The notes under the pieces are model-generated. The model ran no database searches, was not told the origin of the DNA, and saw only the letters and a program-made list of their open reading frames with translations. Positions 13,501-22,700 of a stretch of DNA of 64,000 nt are shown here, piece by piece. The stretch is from Pieris napi. Lineage: Eukaryota; Arthropoda; Insecta; Lepidoptera; Pieridae. Location of the stretch: assembly GCF_905475465.1 (NCBI RefSeq), contig NC_062246.1:9760001-9824000 (forward strand), given 5' to 3'. Position 1 is the first letter of the stretch, and every line of letters starts with the position of its first letter. The translations under genes and the position numbers were made by a program.

Positions 13501-16500
13501 ATGTCGAGTCAGCTGCTGGTGTCCAAGGATTCCGGTTTACGCCGCCAGAGGACGTTTTCGCTAATAACGACTACAACAAGTGTTTCTGCCCCAATGGCCC
13601 ACCATGTGCGCCTAACGGACTATTCAATGTGTCTCTCTGTCAATACGGTATGTTTAATTTGTCTTAAAATATTCTAGACTTTTCGGTCTTTAAAACGTAA
13701 ATATCATAGTTACCACCATTAATTTTATATGGAATTCAATAGTAAAGTGTCAAATATCTTGCAGTGAATATATGTTAACTGTTCAAAAATCATTTATTCA
13801 TTTAGGTAACACAATGTACACTTATGAATGTCAATAAAGAAATAGGGCAAGAAGAACTGGCAATAAACTCTCCGCCACTCGTTTTAATAGCCAAGTTTTT
13901 TGTTTTACACAATGTTTGTAAGGAGCTGCAACAATTACAAAATGTTCCACATGACATTAATAGTTAATTAATAATAAAAAAATAAAAACAAATATTTGTT
14001 CTCTATCAGCAGTAGGCACGGTGAAATAGGAGCATGCAAATACATAGTCGAAATAACTAATTGGCACGAAGAAAGTCATTTCCACAGATCCGTTTATAGT
14101 GAATTTACTCTAACAAACGTATGCCTAAAATATAGAATCAAACTCGATGGAAATCACGTGAAAAACACGATAAATTTATATATTGGTAAATATTTCAGAT
14201 TCCCCTATAATGCTCTCGTTCCCTCATTTCTACTTGGCGGATGAGAGTTTCCGTGAAGCAGTGGAAGGGATTTCCCCACCGGAAGCGGAAAAGCATAGGC
14301 TATATATCGATGTGCAGCCTGTAAGTATTTTTTTCATATTTTTTACTTAATTACCAATGCTCACTCATGCGGTTCCGAAACCTGGACCATTAGCCAGAAG
14401 AACGAGCTTGCTCTTCTTATTTTCGAGCGGAAGATTCTTCAATAATTGTTGGCCCTGTTTGCGACGACGGTGTTTAGCGTATTCGCCTGGAGAAATTATA
14501 ACATATAACGTCAACATTGTCATAAAATGCAATAGGCTCAAGTGGGTGGGACATGTGCACCGAATGGTGGGCGACAGACCCCCAAGGACCTTACTGAGCC
14601 CTGGTGGCGAGAGAAAATACGGCAGACCGAGTCTGTGTTGGTGGGATAGTTGTTCGAAGTTGGACGCAAGAAGCGGGAAATCATAATTGCGGGAGGCAAG
14701 TCCCACAAGGGGACGAAAAGTTATTGATGTCAGGATGATGTTATTTATCCTCAAACAGAGACGAAAGAGTACTTTCAAACACAGCCGTAAGACTAATTTA
14801 GATTTTAATAATGATTGATAAAAATTGGCAACACTTAAGCATTCTTATATTTTTATCTGGGGCCTGAGACAAAACCACTTTTCGACAGGCGTGACCCAAT
14901 AACGCCATACGAATTCGTATGATAATGGTCACGCGACAAAGCATGAGCTATTGTCACATATAAATTCGTTGATTTTGTCTTAAGCCCCTGATCAAAATAT
15001 ACGTATGCCTAAGTATTGCCAATTTTTATCAATCTTTATTTAAATGTGAATTATTAGTCTAACGGCAATGTTTTTAAAGTACTCTTTCGTCTCTGAATGA
15101 GGATAAATAACATAGTAGTCATAAGTTGTTAAAAACAAAAGATTTAAAATCATTGCATTTCAATACTTAAGTGGTTAAGTTTCTATTTAATTTACTGAAA
15201 AACATAAAAATTATTTTTACTATGTTCTTTTTCAGGAAATGGGTACCGCAATGCAGGCTCGTGCGCGTGTCCAGATAAACTTGGCTGTATCACAAGTGGT
15301 TGATATAAAGCAGGTCGCCAACTTCCCGGACATCGTTTTTCCTATACTGTGGTTTGAGGAGGTAAGAATACGATTTCTTTTTATAATATCTATATTTATT
15401 TTTGACATGTGCGGAGGTGTCATAGAGCATAAATGTGCCCAGAGACAAGTGCATTCTATATTCCATAACTTGACTTTCGCTCCTTTCCAAAGTTTCAATA
15501 AAATGTATCAAACCATTTCAGGTTTCCCAAAAAGCTAAACAGTACTAGACGAATACAGTAATGCTTAGAAGTGTGTAACTTTGCGTACATATCTAAACAA
15601 ACTGTACATACCTAATTGACACAAAATAAAGAGATGTTGCCATATTAATACTATTCGTATATTGTTAATATTAAGTATAAAGATAAGTTGATATCATAAA
15701 GCGTTAAAAATCCAGTTCAGAAATTGACGTCCAATCGCTGTTTTGCGCGCGAGTGTATATTATTTGCTAAGTGTATTTGTAGTATATATTTCCTCTAAGA
15801 CATTTTTATAACTAATAATTATAATATTATGATAAAGGAGTTTACGTTATTACCAAAGACAATGTTTAACTTTTTTTATACAGGGAATAGATGAGTTGCC
15901 AGACCAAGTGTCATCGCTCCTACGTTTAGCCACTAAGGTCCCGCCCATTGCCCGTCTTGTCCTTTCTTGGGGTTTGTCCGCACTGGGAGCACTGCTGATT
16001 CTGCTAGCTGTCACTTGTCTTATACGGTGAGTAAAAATTCTAAGAAATTAATGTTCTCATATATGAAAATAATAAAATACATTTTTGTTATATTTCTATT
16101 ACAAGCCACATATATGCAAACACTAACTTAAATCCTAAAAATAGACTATGTTATTATTGTTTTGTTTTCCGGAATTTGCATTTCGAAATAGTCATTGAGT
16201 TCTTAGGTGCTTACCTTAGTAATAGAGTTTGTCGATATGGTACCAATAAATTATTTAAAAATTTTCTCATTATCTATAAAAACTATTAAAATTAATTACT
16301 ACTAACGACATTGAATCGACATTTACATCTGTTTCAAATGTATGCCTACATGTTATGTCATAGAGATCACGTTAAACACAGACTAAATTTTTATGTAGGA
16401 AAAAAAATTACGTAGTTTCTGTCTGTATTCACATCATCTAAAGTAAGCAAGATTCAGACCCACGCGACGCTATACGTGTGTGTAATAGTTTATGTTTACT

Positions 16501-16640
16501 TACCTTACTTACATTATAAACATTTCAGATCATCACATCGCCAAAGCACGCTAAGGCTAGAAGGGCACGCGGTAGCAAAACCACCTCCCGCCAAAACGCC
16601 AAGTAAAGAACAAAATGGATACGAACTCAATAGGAGATAA
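1552..16640 (+). CDS. CD36-family scavenger receptor class B protein (5' end missing)
   Basis: Two-pass membrane glycoprotein with a large extracellular or luminal loop; insect members bind lipids, lipoproteins, carotenoids or apoptotic cells. Exons: 1552-1712, 5245-5386, 9001-9207, 10822-11048, 13490-13647, 14199-14320, 15236-15361, 15884-16026, 16529-16640 (stop TAA). All junctions keep frame and give 465 residues; the family usually has about 500-550, so roughly 40-60 N-terminal residues, including the start and first helix, are missing. Family marks are YNVTNADEFL and LGPYVY (exon 1), GLFYGKNGT (exons 3-4), LSFPHFYLAD (exon 6), and six loop cysteines at fragment residues 211, 240, 277, 279, 285 and 296 with CD36-like spacing. 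Seven N-glycosylation sequons are visible. A helix at about 406-428 precedes a 37-residue basic tail ending ELNRR. I cannot assign the subfamily (SCRB, emp-like, SNMP); lack of the N terminus limits this. Confidence 0.93.
1871..2133. repeat. Inverted-repeat (MITE-like) element in CD36 intron 1
   Basis: The two ends are inverted copies of one another for about 38 bp, starting CCTTGATCACACGTACCGAG and ending with its complement. The interior repeats motifs of the GAGCACTCGGC and GTACTCGACC kind. No coding capacity. This looks like a non-autonomous DNA transposon; I could not settle a target-site duplication. Confidence 0.75.
2222..2377 (-). repeat. LINE 3'-terminal fragment, minus orientation
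   Basis: Matches, in reverse, the segments at 3740-3945, 4926-5075, 11820-12005, 53798-53925 and 58195-58505. Shared landmarks are TTGCCGGCCTTTTA, the sequence coding for FDLGSFKKR, and a TATAGAACAGGGG end. In better copies the coding strand gives a WNQLP...FDLGSFKKR peptide like the C terminus of CR1/L2-type LINE reverse transcriptases. Confidence 0.75.
3058..3330 (+). repeat. tRNA-derived SINE, nearly full length
   Basis: Starts with an A-box-like stretch (TATTGGCTTCAGCGTGC), then a B-box-like GGTTCGATCC within 60 bp, as in RNA polymerase III promoters of tRNA-derived SINEs. The body carries GTGAGGAAACC, GGCTGATCACCTACTTGCC and a GAAATCTGAGGCCC tail. Related copies lie at 6070-6265 (minus), 7240-7375, 8695-8835, 32890-33085, 39927-39995 (minus tail) and 59390-59465 (minus). 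It is not a functional tRNA gene: I see no cloverleaf acceptor stem. Confidence 0.8.
3740..3945 (+). repeat. LINE 3'-terminal fragment
   Basis: Same family as 4926-5075. It reads as a degenerate peptide with FDLGSFKKRVYQFLKG, the expected C-terminal motif of a non-LTR retrotransposon ORF2, then the CACTTAACTTCAGATGGGCC tail. It lies within CD36 intron 1. Confidence 0.75.
3950..4140 (+). repeat. Dispersed retroposon tail with ACAAGTACA...AAGTTTTGAGTC signature
   Basis: Similar sequence recurs at 13800-13915 and 22135-22300. Landmarks are GTAAACAAGTACA, TTATGAACG, GGCAAGAAACT and TTTTTAATCGCTAAGTTTTG. It begins right after an AAACTCAAACTCAAAATATC stretch. It looks like the 3' end of a LINE, but I cannot name the clade. 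A short fragment of the LINE tail family (CCCCTGTTCTATAAA) follows at about 4227-4246. Confidence 0.6.
4926..5075 (+). repeat. LINE 3'-terminal fragment, best-preserved copy
   Basis: The frame starting at 4932 is open and reads TTTMWNQLPTEIF, then FDLGSFKKRAYQFLKG. The WN-LP and FK pattern is the C-terminal signature of CR1/L2-like LINE ORF2 proteins. The copy ends about 170 bp before CD36 exon 2. It is a fossil fragment, not a gene. Confidence 0.75.
6070..6265 (-). repeat. tRNA-derived SINE, minus orientation
   Basis: On the minus strand it shows the B-box-like GGTTCGATCC variant (complement GGGGATCGAACTTACG), the TGCACCAATGGAC region and the GAAGGAAAACATCGTGAG body, then TAGGTGATCACC-type sequence. 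Same family as 3058-3330. Lies in CD36 intron 2. Confidence 0.75.
6820..7130 (+). repeat. Dispersed repeat shared with 19440-19700
   Basis: Shared with the sequence near 19440-19700: GAAGAAATTACT, AACGAAACACAGTAA, GACACATTATTTTTAATAT-like stretches in the same order. Non-coding. Superfamily unknown; the 19-kb copy is part of an inverted repeat, so a DNA element is possible. Confidence 0.5.
7240..7375 (+). repeat. Degenerate SINE body fragment
   Basis: Keeps the 3' half of the SINE family (TTTAGATCCAAAA, GTGTGTCAGACACAGAA, CTGATCACCTACTTACC) but has lost the tRNA-like head. In CD36 intron 2. Confidence 0.55.
7869..8325 (+). repeat. Non-autonomous TIR element of the AAGTATACTTCTTT family
   Basis: The left terminus GAAGTGAAACTTCTTTGGC is mirrored by GCCTAAAGAAGTATCACTTC at the right. 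It closely resembles 51303-51737 over the whole length (ATTTCCGAGACTTAGAG, CTGCACATCTTCGTGACGTT, CATGCGCCTAAAGAAGT). Its termini resemble those of 40245-40607, 41808-42140 and 61600-62144. No open frame. In CD36 intron 2. Confidence 0.7.
8695..8835 (+). repeat. tRNA-derived SINE, truncated
   Basis: Good A-box-like (CTAGTGGCTTCAGCGTGC) and B-box-like (GATTCGATCCCCGG) elements followed by GTGCACCAATAGAC and GAAGGAAAACATCGTGAGG. It stops soon after ACATGTCTTAGAC, so the 3' half is missing. Confidence 0.75.
8874..8945. repeat. Short dispersed repeat with a CA-rich core
   Basis: Shares ACATAACATTTATTACTA, CGAAACACACAC and a following AATAATAATAAAAA tract with 49955-50170. It sits just before the acceptor of CD36 exon 3. 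Probably a retroposon 3' end; clade unknown. Confidence 0.5.
9278..9740 (+). repeat. Retroposon with GCTGCCCCGCTAACTTCG head
   Basis: Begins AGCTGCCCCGCTAACTTCGT and ends with GAATCGGTTAAGCCGTTTCG and a TGTGACACGAGAATTTTATA tail. The head is repeated at 11083-11200 and the tail, reversed, at 22960-23185. This arrangement is common for RTE-like or related retroposons in insects; assignment is by general resemblance only. Starts 70 bp after the donor of CD36 exon 3. Confidence 0.6.
10175..10662. repeat. Long-TIR element just upstream of CD36 exon 4
   Basis: The first roughly 100 bp reappear inverted at the end. The outermost bases are AGATCCGGCTGCAGGATTAG and the right end reads CTAATCCTGCAGCCGGATCT. 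Inside are arms ATCTACCAAGTTGCCTAT and AGGCAACTTGGTAGAT. The hairpin potential is strong. It ends 159 bp before the exon 4 acceptor. No coding capacity. Confidence 0.8.
11083..11200 (+). repeat. Truncated copy of the GCTGCCCC retroposon
   Basis: Starts AGCTGCCCCCGCGAACTTCG and follows the copy at 9278 for about 110 bp (CTCCTTAATGTGAT, CTTTTTAGTACAT, TGGAACATTTTGCTATGCTA), then breaks off at a T-run. In CD36 intron 4. Confidence 0.6.
11820..12005 (+). repeat. LINE 3'-terminal fragment
   Basis: Contains ATATGTGGAGGC, TTCCGAACCAATTTGACTTA, GGTCCTTCAAGAAATGAGCG and GGCCGGCAACGCATTTCC, then the CTTCAAGTGAGCCTCCTGTC tail. Same family as 4926-5075. Its 3' end abuts the first of two long perfect palindromes. 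Confidence 0.75.
12011..12050. repeat. Perfect 40-bp palindrome, copy 1
   Basis: The first half, TAAAGTATATATTTTTAATA, is followed immediately by its exact reverse complement with no loop. Pure AT except the two G/C positions in each arm. A near-identical 44-bp palindrome lies 55 bp downstream. Confidence 0.9.
12106..12149. repeat. Perfect 44-bp palindrome, copy 2
   Basis: Same core as the palindrome at 12011-12050, extended by two matched bases on each side (ATTAAAGTATAT... mirrored to ...ATATACTTTAAT). The spacer between the copies contains repeated AGTATATTATAGTA motifs. Confidence 0.9.
12270..12340 (-). repeat. Short LINE 3'-terminal fragment, minus orientation
   Basis: Recognised by GCGTTGCCGGCCTTTAAGA and an upstream CCCATGTTCGTGATT, in the same order as the minus-oriented copy at 2222-2377. 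Confidence 0.55.
12833..13025 (+). repeat. Dispersed repeat shared with 52970-53140
   Basis: Shared blocks in the same order: AATTTTCAA-GTATAGGCTGTG, GCCCTTGCCTCTA, CAATTTCGTTG, CGTAAAATAAT, CAGTAGTA and GACTGACATGTATAT. Similarity spans about 170 bp. No intact frame. Unclassified. Confidence 0.6.
13800..13915 (+). repeat. Retroposon tail fragment in CD36 intron 5
   Basis: Carries TACACTTATGAATGTCAA, AAGAAGAACTGGCAATAAAC and CTCCGCCACTC, matching the repeats at 3950-4140 and 22135-22300. Confidence 0.55.
14393..14700 (+). pseudogene. Decayed LINE ORF2 C-terminal region
   Basis: The first half encodes, across frameshifts and stops, LIFERKIL and then GPVCDDGV, a pair typical of the C-terminal part of RTE-like reverse transcriptases. 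The second half, in the frame from 14530, reads RLKWVGHVHRMVGDRPPRTL followed by GRPSLCWWD, the usual terminal motif of these proteins. At least one frameshift separates the halves, so it is dead. Lies in CD36 intron 6. Confidence 0.75.
14740..15111. repeat. Foldback element in CD36 intron 6
   Basis: About 150 bp at each end are inverted copies. The left begins GTTATTTATCCTCAAACAGA and the right ends TCTGAATGAGGATAAATAAC; inner arms include GATAAAAATTGGCAACACTT and its near-complement before 15032. Only a short unique centre remains. Non-autonomous; no transposase. Confidence 0.8.
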
Positions 16641-17789
16641 TAGACAACCGGTAGGATAGATACGCCATCTTGTCGCCGAGGGAGGAACTGTCAATTGTCA
16701 AATTAAACAACCAGGATAGATTCATGTTAATTTGTTTATAGTATGTTTTCGGCCATTTTATTTGTCAGCATAGCAGGTATTGAAATAAGTCATCTTAAAA
16801 ATTGTCTCTCTCGGTGCTGTGGTGAATTAATTTTAAAACTGTCTTGATTTGGTATTGCCAGGTGCAAAAACATCGCTGAGATTAGATATTGCTTATAAAT
16901 TTCAAGATAGTTTCAAAATATGTAGGTTTATCGCAATAGCCACAAATAATTATAATAATCGTTAATTTTAAACGTATTCTCATATACTTTTATAATATCG
17001 AATCCCTATAGAACATGTAATGAAGGCATATTTTACTTTTTAATTATTCTTAGGTTCTATTACTTTAGGACGATATGTGATAATTATCATCCATTGGTGT
17101 TATTCGAACAAATTATAGTTATTTTTATAAATTTCAACTCATAGGTGTAAATAATTTCTGGGGCGTGGGTTGCCATTTTACGATTTTAACCATGATTAAA
17201 GGAAATTTAATAAATAATAATTACCGTTAGTTGCTAGTCTTCGGATTCGTCCTTATAGGTATATTATTTTACCATTTTACTTTTTTAGTGTCTGTCGGTA
17301 TGGTATTAAGTATATTTAGTTTTAATAATTATATATGACATCACAATTATATGTGCTTTGATTGAATTTTTGACCGAATTGCCGATATCTATTTTTATTT
17401 TCTTTCATTTTCTAAACTATTTCAATATAAAAATTTTAAACGCACAACGTTGAGACGTTGGTGGACATATTTTATTATTCAAACAATTTAGTGTCTATTC
17501 TTGAACGCGCTCCAACTCTAGTATTAAGTTGTTTAATGATTTGAAAACTTTACAAATTATTACTCTAATGTGAATTTTAAGTAAATGTATGTTGAATGGA
17601 AGCATTGTGAAAAATATAATTACAACGAACACAAACAACTACACGCTAAAGACTGATTGTTCCGTCCATGTTCTCAAAGTTTCACCAATGTTGCCATTCA
17701 ATTTTACCAACGATTTTGCTCAAATTTCGGGACTTAATTAGTTATTTCTCTGTATATGTGAACGTTTAAAATTGTGAGTTGTGTAAATA

Positions 17790-17795
17790 AATAAA
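17790..17795 (+). promoter_or_regulatory. Poly(A) signal of the CD36-family gene
   Basis: AATAAA (overlapping a second one at 17786) follows a roughly 1.15-kb AT-rich 3' untranslated stretch after the TAA at 16638. It is the best placed signal before the sequence turns into repeats; cleavage would fall around 17810-17820. Confidence 0.55.
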
Positions 17796-17815
17796 GGTGT
17801 AAGATTTATAAAACA

Positions 17816-19362
17816 TTATTTTATTTTAATTTTGCTACAACCGTAGAAATAAACTAATCGAAAAATAATGAATATATTTACAGGCAAGTGAAGATTATAC
17901 CATGTTATTATTATTATAGTATGTTAAATGTCAAAACATATGTCAAATTGACAATTATATATAAAAATACTTCATTAAAGCATAATTACAAGTAATGTAA
18001 TAAGTACCTACATATACAATTCATGCCTAAAATTAATAAACAACATCACACAGACATAAAAAATAAAAGAAACATTAATTAATTAGGTTCTTATTAACAG
18101 ATAGCAAAGAATATTTCATGAATATCTCATGATCCGCATCCTCAAGCAGAGTGGAGCCAAAAGGTACTGGTAGAGCAGTGGCACTAGACGATACACGTGG
18201 TAGACGACCACCAACGGAGAAAAGCAGACAGAAATCATGGGAAACTGCTAAAGAAGGCTTACGTCGGAAGATACGCTGAACTAAACATTTTATTTTTAAG
18301 CGTATAAACCTGCGAAAACCGATGCGAAAACCGCTGTGTGAGTTCGAAAAGTGAGTTACAGAATCGCAGGGCTGTAGTCTGCGGAACGCTGGCTCTCAGT
18401 CTATTAGGATTCATAGCCGAGACTTAGCGCGAACTAAGACTACGTATGTCAAAATTACAGAATCGAAGGGCAGTACGGTATAGTACCAGACCCCATATAA
18501 ATGTTAGGTATGTATTTAGTTTCAGTTTCCGTAGGTGAAGTGGGGATTCTCTATTCCCCACTTAAATTTACCTACAAAAAATCTTATATATTCAAGAAAT
18601 ATGTTACGAAATAACTACCATTATTTTGAATGTACATGAGTTATGCTAAAAATAATTTATTTAAAATATACATATGAGAGGAGCTAGTGGACATTTGTTA
18701 GCTCGAAAGCAGACAAGCTTTATTTACGTAAAATCTAAACTCTCTTATCGCAAGCAATTACGCTTACTTAATTTAAGGAATGATGGAATATTATTAACGA
18801 CGACAGACAATCAATTTCTTAAGTATTATCTTGACATCGGTGTCGTCTGTTTCTAATTGTAAAAACTTAAGAAAGTATGCCTGCCTGACGCCTCACAGTG
18901 GGCAAATTGATTGTTAAGAGAACTTCTCGAAAATTTTATCATGATCGTAGAACAATGTCGGATTTGGAAACATCCAAAATCCAGTTTTTATCATATTTGG
19001 ATACTACATTGAGTAAATATTAAGGCTATATAAAAAAAACCATGTGATTTAAATTTCAAATTAATCAGTGGGCAAAGTGATGGATTTGATAGAAACATGA
19101 GATTTTTCTAGAAAACTGTGTAATTTAATGTTATTATTTTTATTTTGTTTCAAAACAAACCCTTTTATTTGCTTGTATACCAATTTTCATAATAACAGAA
19201 TATGAATTAAACTAGCTATGACAAAAACTAACTTGATTATATTATTTTGAAATGGCTGCCCTGTAAAGTTTACTATTTTTCAGATCCGTCACTATTCTAC
19301 TACTATGACGATTTATTAAAATTATTTAGAATTTGAATTTCAGTTTTTCTTTGTTTTGAAAA
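17816..19362. other. Intergenic DNA between the CD36 and ankyrin genes
   Basis: No gene seen. At 18135-18290 the plus strand gives a degenerate LDDTRGRRPPTEKS peptide that resembles LINE C termini (weak). At 18325-18480 are CTGTGTGAGTTCGAAAAGTG and CAGAATCGCAGGGCTGTAG, matching one arm of the inverted repeat at 50568-50749. The rest is AT-rich without recognisable features. TTTATT at 19312-19317 could be the minus-strand poly(A) signal of the ankyrin gene. Confidence 0.5.
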
Positions 19363-19560
19363 TTTACTTACTGTGTTTCGTTAACAATTGCCTAGTATTT
19401 TACTCACAAAACCTATCTATTGAAAATTATCTTAAATTCTTATGACCCCCCCAAATGTAACATACATAATTTTTAATATCTAAAATTGAATTGCTTACTT
19501 AAGAGACTTAAAGGATAGGTTTTAGGAAGAAATTACTTAGAAATTTAACGAAACACAGTA
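19363..19560. repeat. Inverted repeat downstream of the ankyrin gene
   Basis: The left arm contains TTACTGTGTTTCGTTAACAA and the right arm TTTAACGAAACACAGTAAAT, with further matches inward (CCTATCTATTGAAAA against TTAAAGGATAGGTTTT). The right arm extends into the family also present at 6820-7130. Confidence 0.6.
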
Positions 19561-19790
19561 AATAGATTTTAAAACATGAAAAACTGAAAATACAAATATG
19601 TATGTAATTATTAAAAAAAATATTAAATTTTAGCCCTCTTTAACTATAAAATTGCCCCCTTTGGGCTTCTACTTTTTGAACACACTTTAGCAAGTATTGA
19701 ACTTGCGTGAAATATTACATTCAATTTATATATAAATTAATAGTAACCAAGGTATCATCTTTTGTGCATGTTAATAAGGCCATTCGGGGA

Positions 19791-22700
19791 CTAATCATTC
19801 AATTTAGTGTTTTCCATAGAATGTTTTCTTTTTCTCGTATTTAAACTTTCTACTTTACCTATAAGTTTTGTGTTCAATGTTTGTTGACACACTTGCGGTT
19901 TTTCTATTAAATTTTGCGTTACTTTAGATTTTTTCGTATACTGTTTGATTGTTTCACATTTTATCACACTTAAATCTGTCTTCATTTTTGGTCTAACGAT
20001 CTTATAAGTTCGTGGATTACATACTTTTACCATGTTTAGGCTAAGTGAATCATTTAGATTAATCATTACTGGCTGAGATTTTTGTACCGTTTGTATTTGC
20101 TCGGTAACAAAACTAGTTGACGGAACTGGCTTATCAACGATCAATGTTTCCTTACTTATTTCTATGTTTGATTCAATTTCTGAATCGTTTAGCATATCTT
20201 CATATATTACAGTATCTTTTTTCTTTTTGCGTTCATTTGCTTCACGTTGTTTAGACATTTTAACAGGTTCTATTTTTATGTCACCTTCATCTTTGACGAG
20301 CATGAAGGAGTCGAATTTCTGTGTTCCATGACAAACTTTGTTAGCTAATATTTGTGCGATTTCATTAGATTTATATTCACTTAAAAGCATAGTAACAGTG
20401 TTGCCCGAATCGTTTGGAATGTTCGGCTCGGCGCCATATTTGCACAATGTTGCTATCGTATTTAAATAATTTGATGATAACTTGCTGGTGTTGCCAACAA
20501 CTGCAAATAATAAATACATACATCAAAACGTAGGTTTGTAAAAATAACTTATTTCACTTAAGTAAATTGGCAATAATTATAATAATTAAAATAATATTTT
20601 TTTTTACTTAAAAAAACTTACGCTCAGCATGTGAATAAGCAGCAGACGTTGCAATAAATAGGGCAGTGTTGCCACTTGATGGTGATTTTATGTTAACTGT
20701 TTGAGGCGCAGCTTGTAGCAACTCATTCACTATAGAGTCAAAGCCTTTTCCACTCGCTATCATTAGTGGCGTCATACCTACAGAATAGCAAAAAAAAGAA
20801 TGTAACAACAAAGTATATCGGTGGTCCTGGATTTGATTCCAAACGAAACAAATTGATTGGAACAGTTATGCACATATTAATTATTAAGTACTGATACATA
20901 AATGTTTCCATGGTATGTTTTTTTTATTATTATTATTTATTTTACAGAATAATATAATCTAAATCATTATAGGCTATGTTACTTTAGAAAACCACTGTGG
21001 TTTGTATGAATGTGACAATAGCCGTCTTGTTAGGAGCGCGACAAATGTATATAAAAGTAGTTCTTCAACTGGCTTTTTACGTTGCTTAAAGTTAGGCTAT
21101 CTAATACCTGACCGGATAGTCCATTCATTAGCCGAGGTAACAAATACCTAATCGTTCTCAATAGACGTTTGCTTTCGAAGTACAGAGCGTAACTTGCGTT
21201 ACAGCTCGGGTTTGTACGTTATACTCAACTGGTTTTTATGTCATCTCGAAAAAAGTGCTAGACTAGAAGATTGAACTGAGATAAACATTTATTTACTTTT
21301 TCTGTTATGGGCATTATTTTACAGGGTTTAAAAATGAATTCTTCATTTTTACATGACTCTAGTACAGATTTCGAGACAACTTAACCATATAGGTTGTGTA
21401 AGTTTTACGGTAGCTAGTTACGGTTAGGCGCGTTGTAAAGTTGTAAAGTTTGGTTTTAAATGGAATACGGTTTTCTATATTTGTGACTTCTATGAACGAA
21501 TAACATTTTCTTACACGATGCAGGAAAACATGATGACGTATCAAGCACAGAAGGCGGATTACATAATTGTCTATAAATTAGAAAAGACCAAAGAAACTGA
21601 TGCCATCACAGGCAAGAGCAATATAGGGCTTTATTACATACCTTGGTCATCAAACATAGTGCAAAAGTCATTAATCAAATACGTTGATATTTCTTCATCG
21701 CTTTGAAACTCCAATTCTGGAGTCCACAAGCCCTCCTTTTCAGATAAAATTTTCCTGTAACAAAAGAATTTAAATCGCCTTATAAATTGTTTAATTAATT
21801 TTCAAAGATTTCTTAGGGTTGGCATGATTAAAACAAGTTGTTTTAAAACACAGATTTAAACAATAGTAAAAAGAACAAGCTTTAAAACTACTTTTCATTG
21901 CGAATGAATGGACATAAAATGAAAATAAATTAATATTTAGGAGTCTTAAGTCGCGTGTATACGATTACTGTTATATTTGTGAACTTTTATTAGTGTTGTA
22001 ATTTGTAAAGCATTATTTTTGTAATGTATATAGAATAAATAATAGGTTAAGACTCTCAGAGAACCATAGAGAGCAATGCTCAGGACCGTATTCGTAAAGT
22101 AAACGATATATTCACTAAGATCGGGGTAACCCAAACTCAAAATAACTTTTTTCATACAGGTAAACAAGTACACTTATGAACGTCAGAAAATAAGTTAAAT
22201 TAATCGTAAATTTACATTGACTTGCGAACGTCAAGGGCGAAGCAAGAAGAACAGGCAAGAAACTTTTCGGTCTTTTTAATCGCTAAGTTTTGAGTCTATA
22301 GAAAATAGTTCAATGGCAGTGGTTGTTCCCCTCATTTTAATATTAATATTGGTATTTCCGCTATTCATAGAATACAATTCATAATTTATAGGCAATTTCC
22401 TGCCGCTATAGGCCCGCTAGGAAAATCCCTAATCCCTGTCGAAAGCTGTCGAAAGAATGTAATTCAATTGAATAGTTGATAATTAAATATAACTAATGGT
22501 GTTTCCCCTATACATAGTTCATAGTTACCCGCCGATATAGCCCCGCTAGGAAAGTCTCTATGTAGACAATTTTAAAATCATAAGTAGGAACATACAGGGT
22601 GAATGTTAATAATATGTAACATAAAATATAAAAAAAAAACATATTTCCAACCCTTGCTTTTCTAGAAGTAAAAAATAAATAAATAATACTATATAATACT

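Noticed and set aside
14365..14778. 137-codon minus-strand open frame
   Set aside because: Antisense to the LINE C-terminal remnant, whose motifs are clear on the plus strand.
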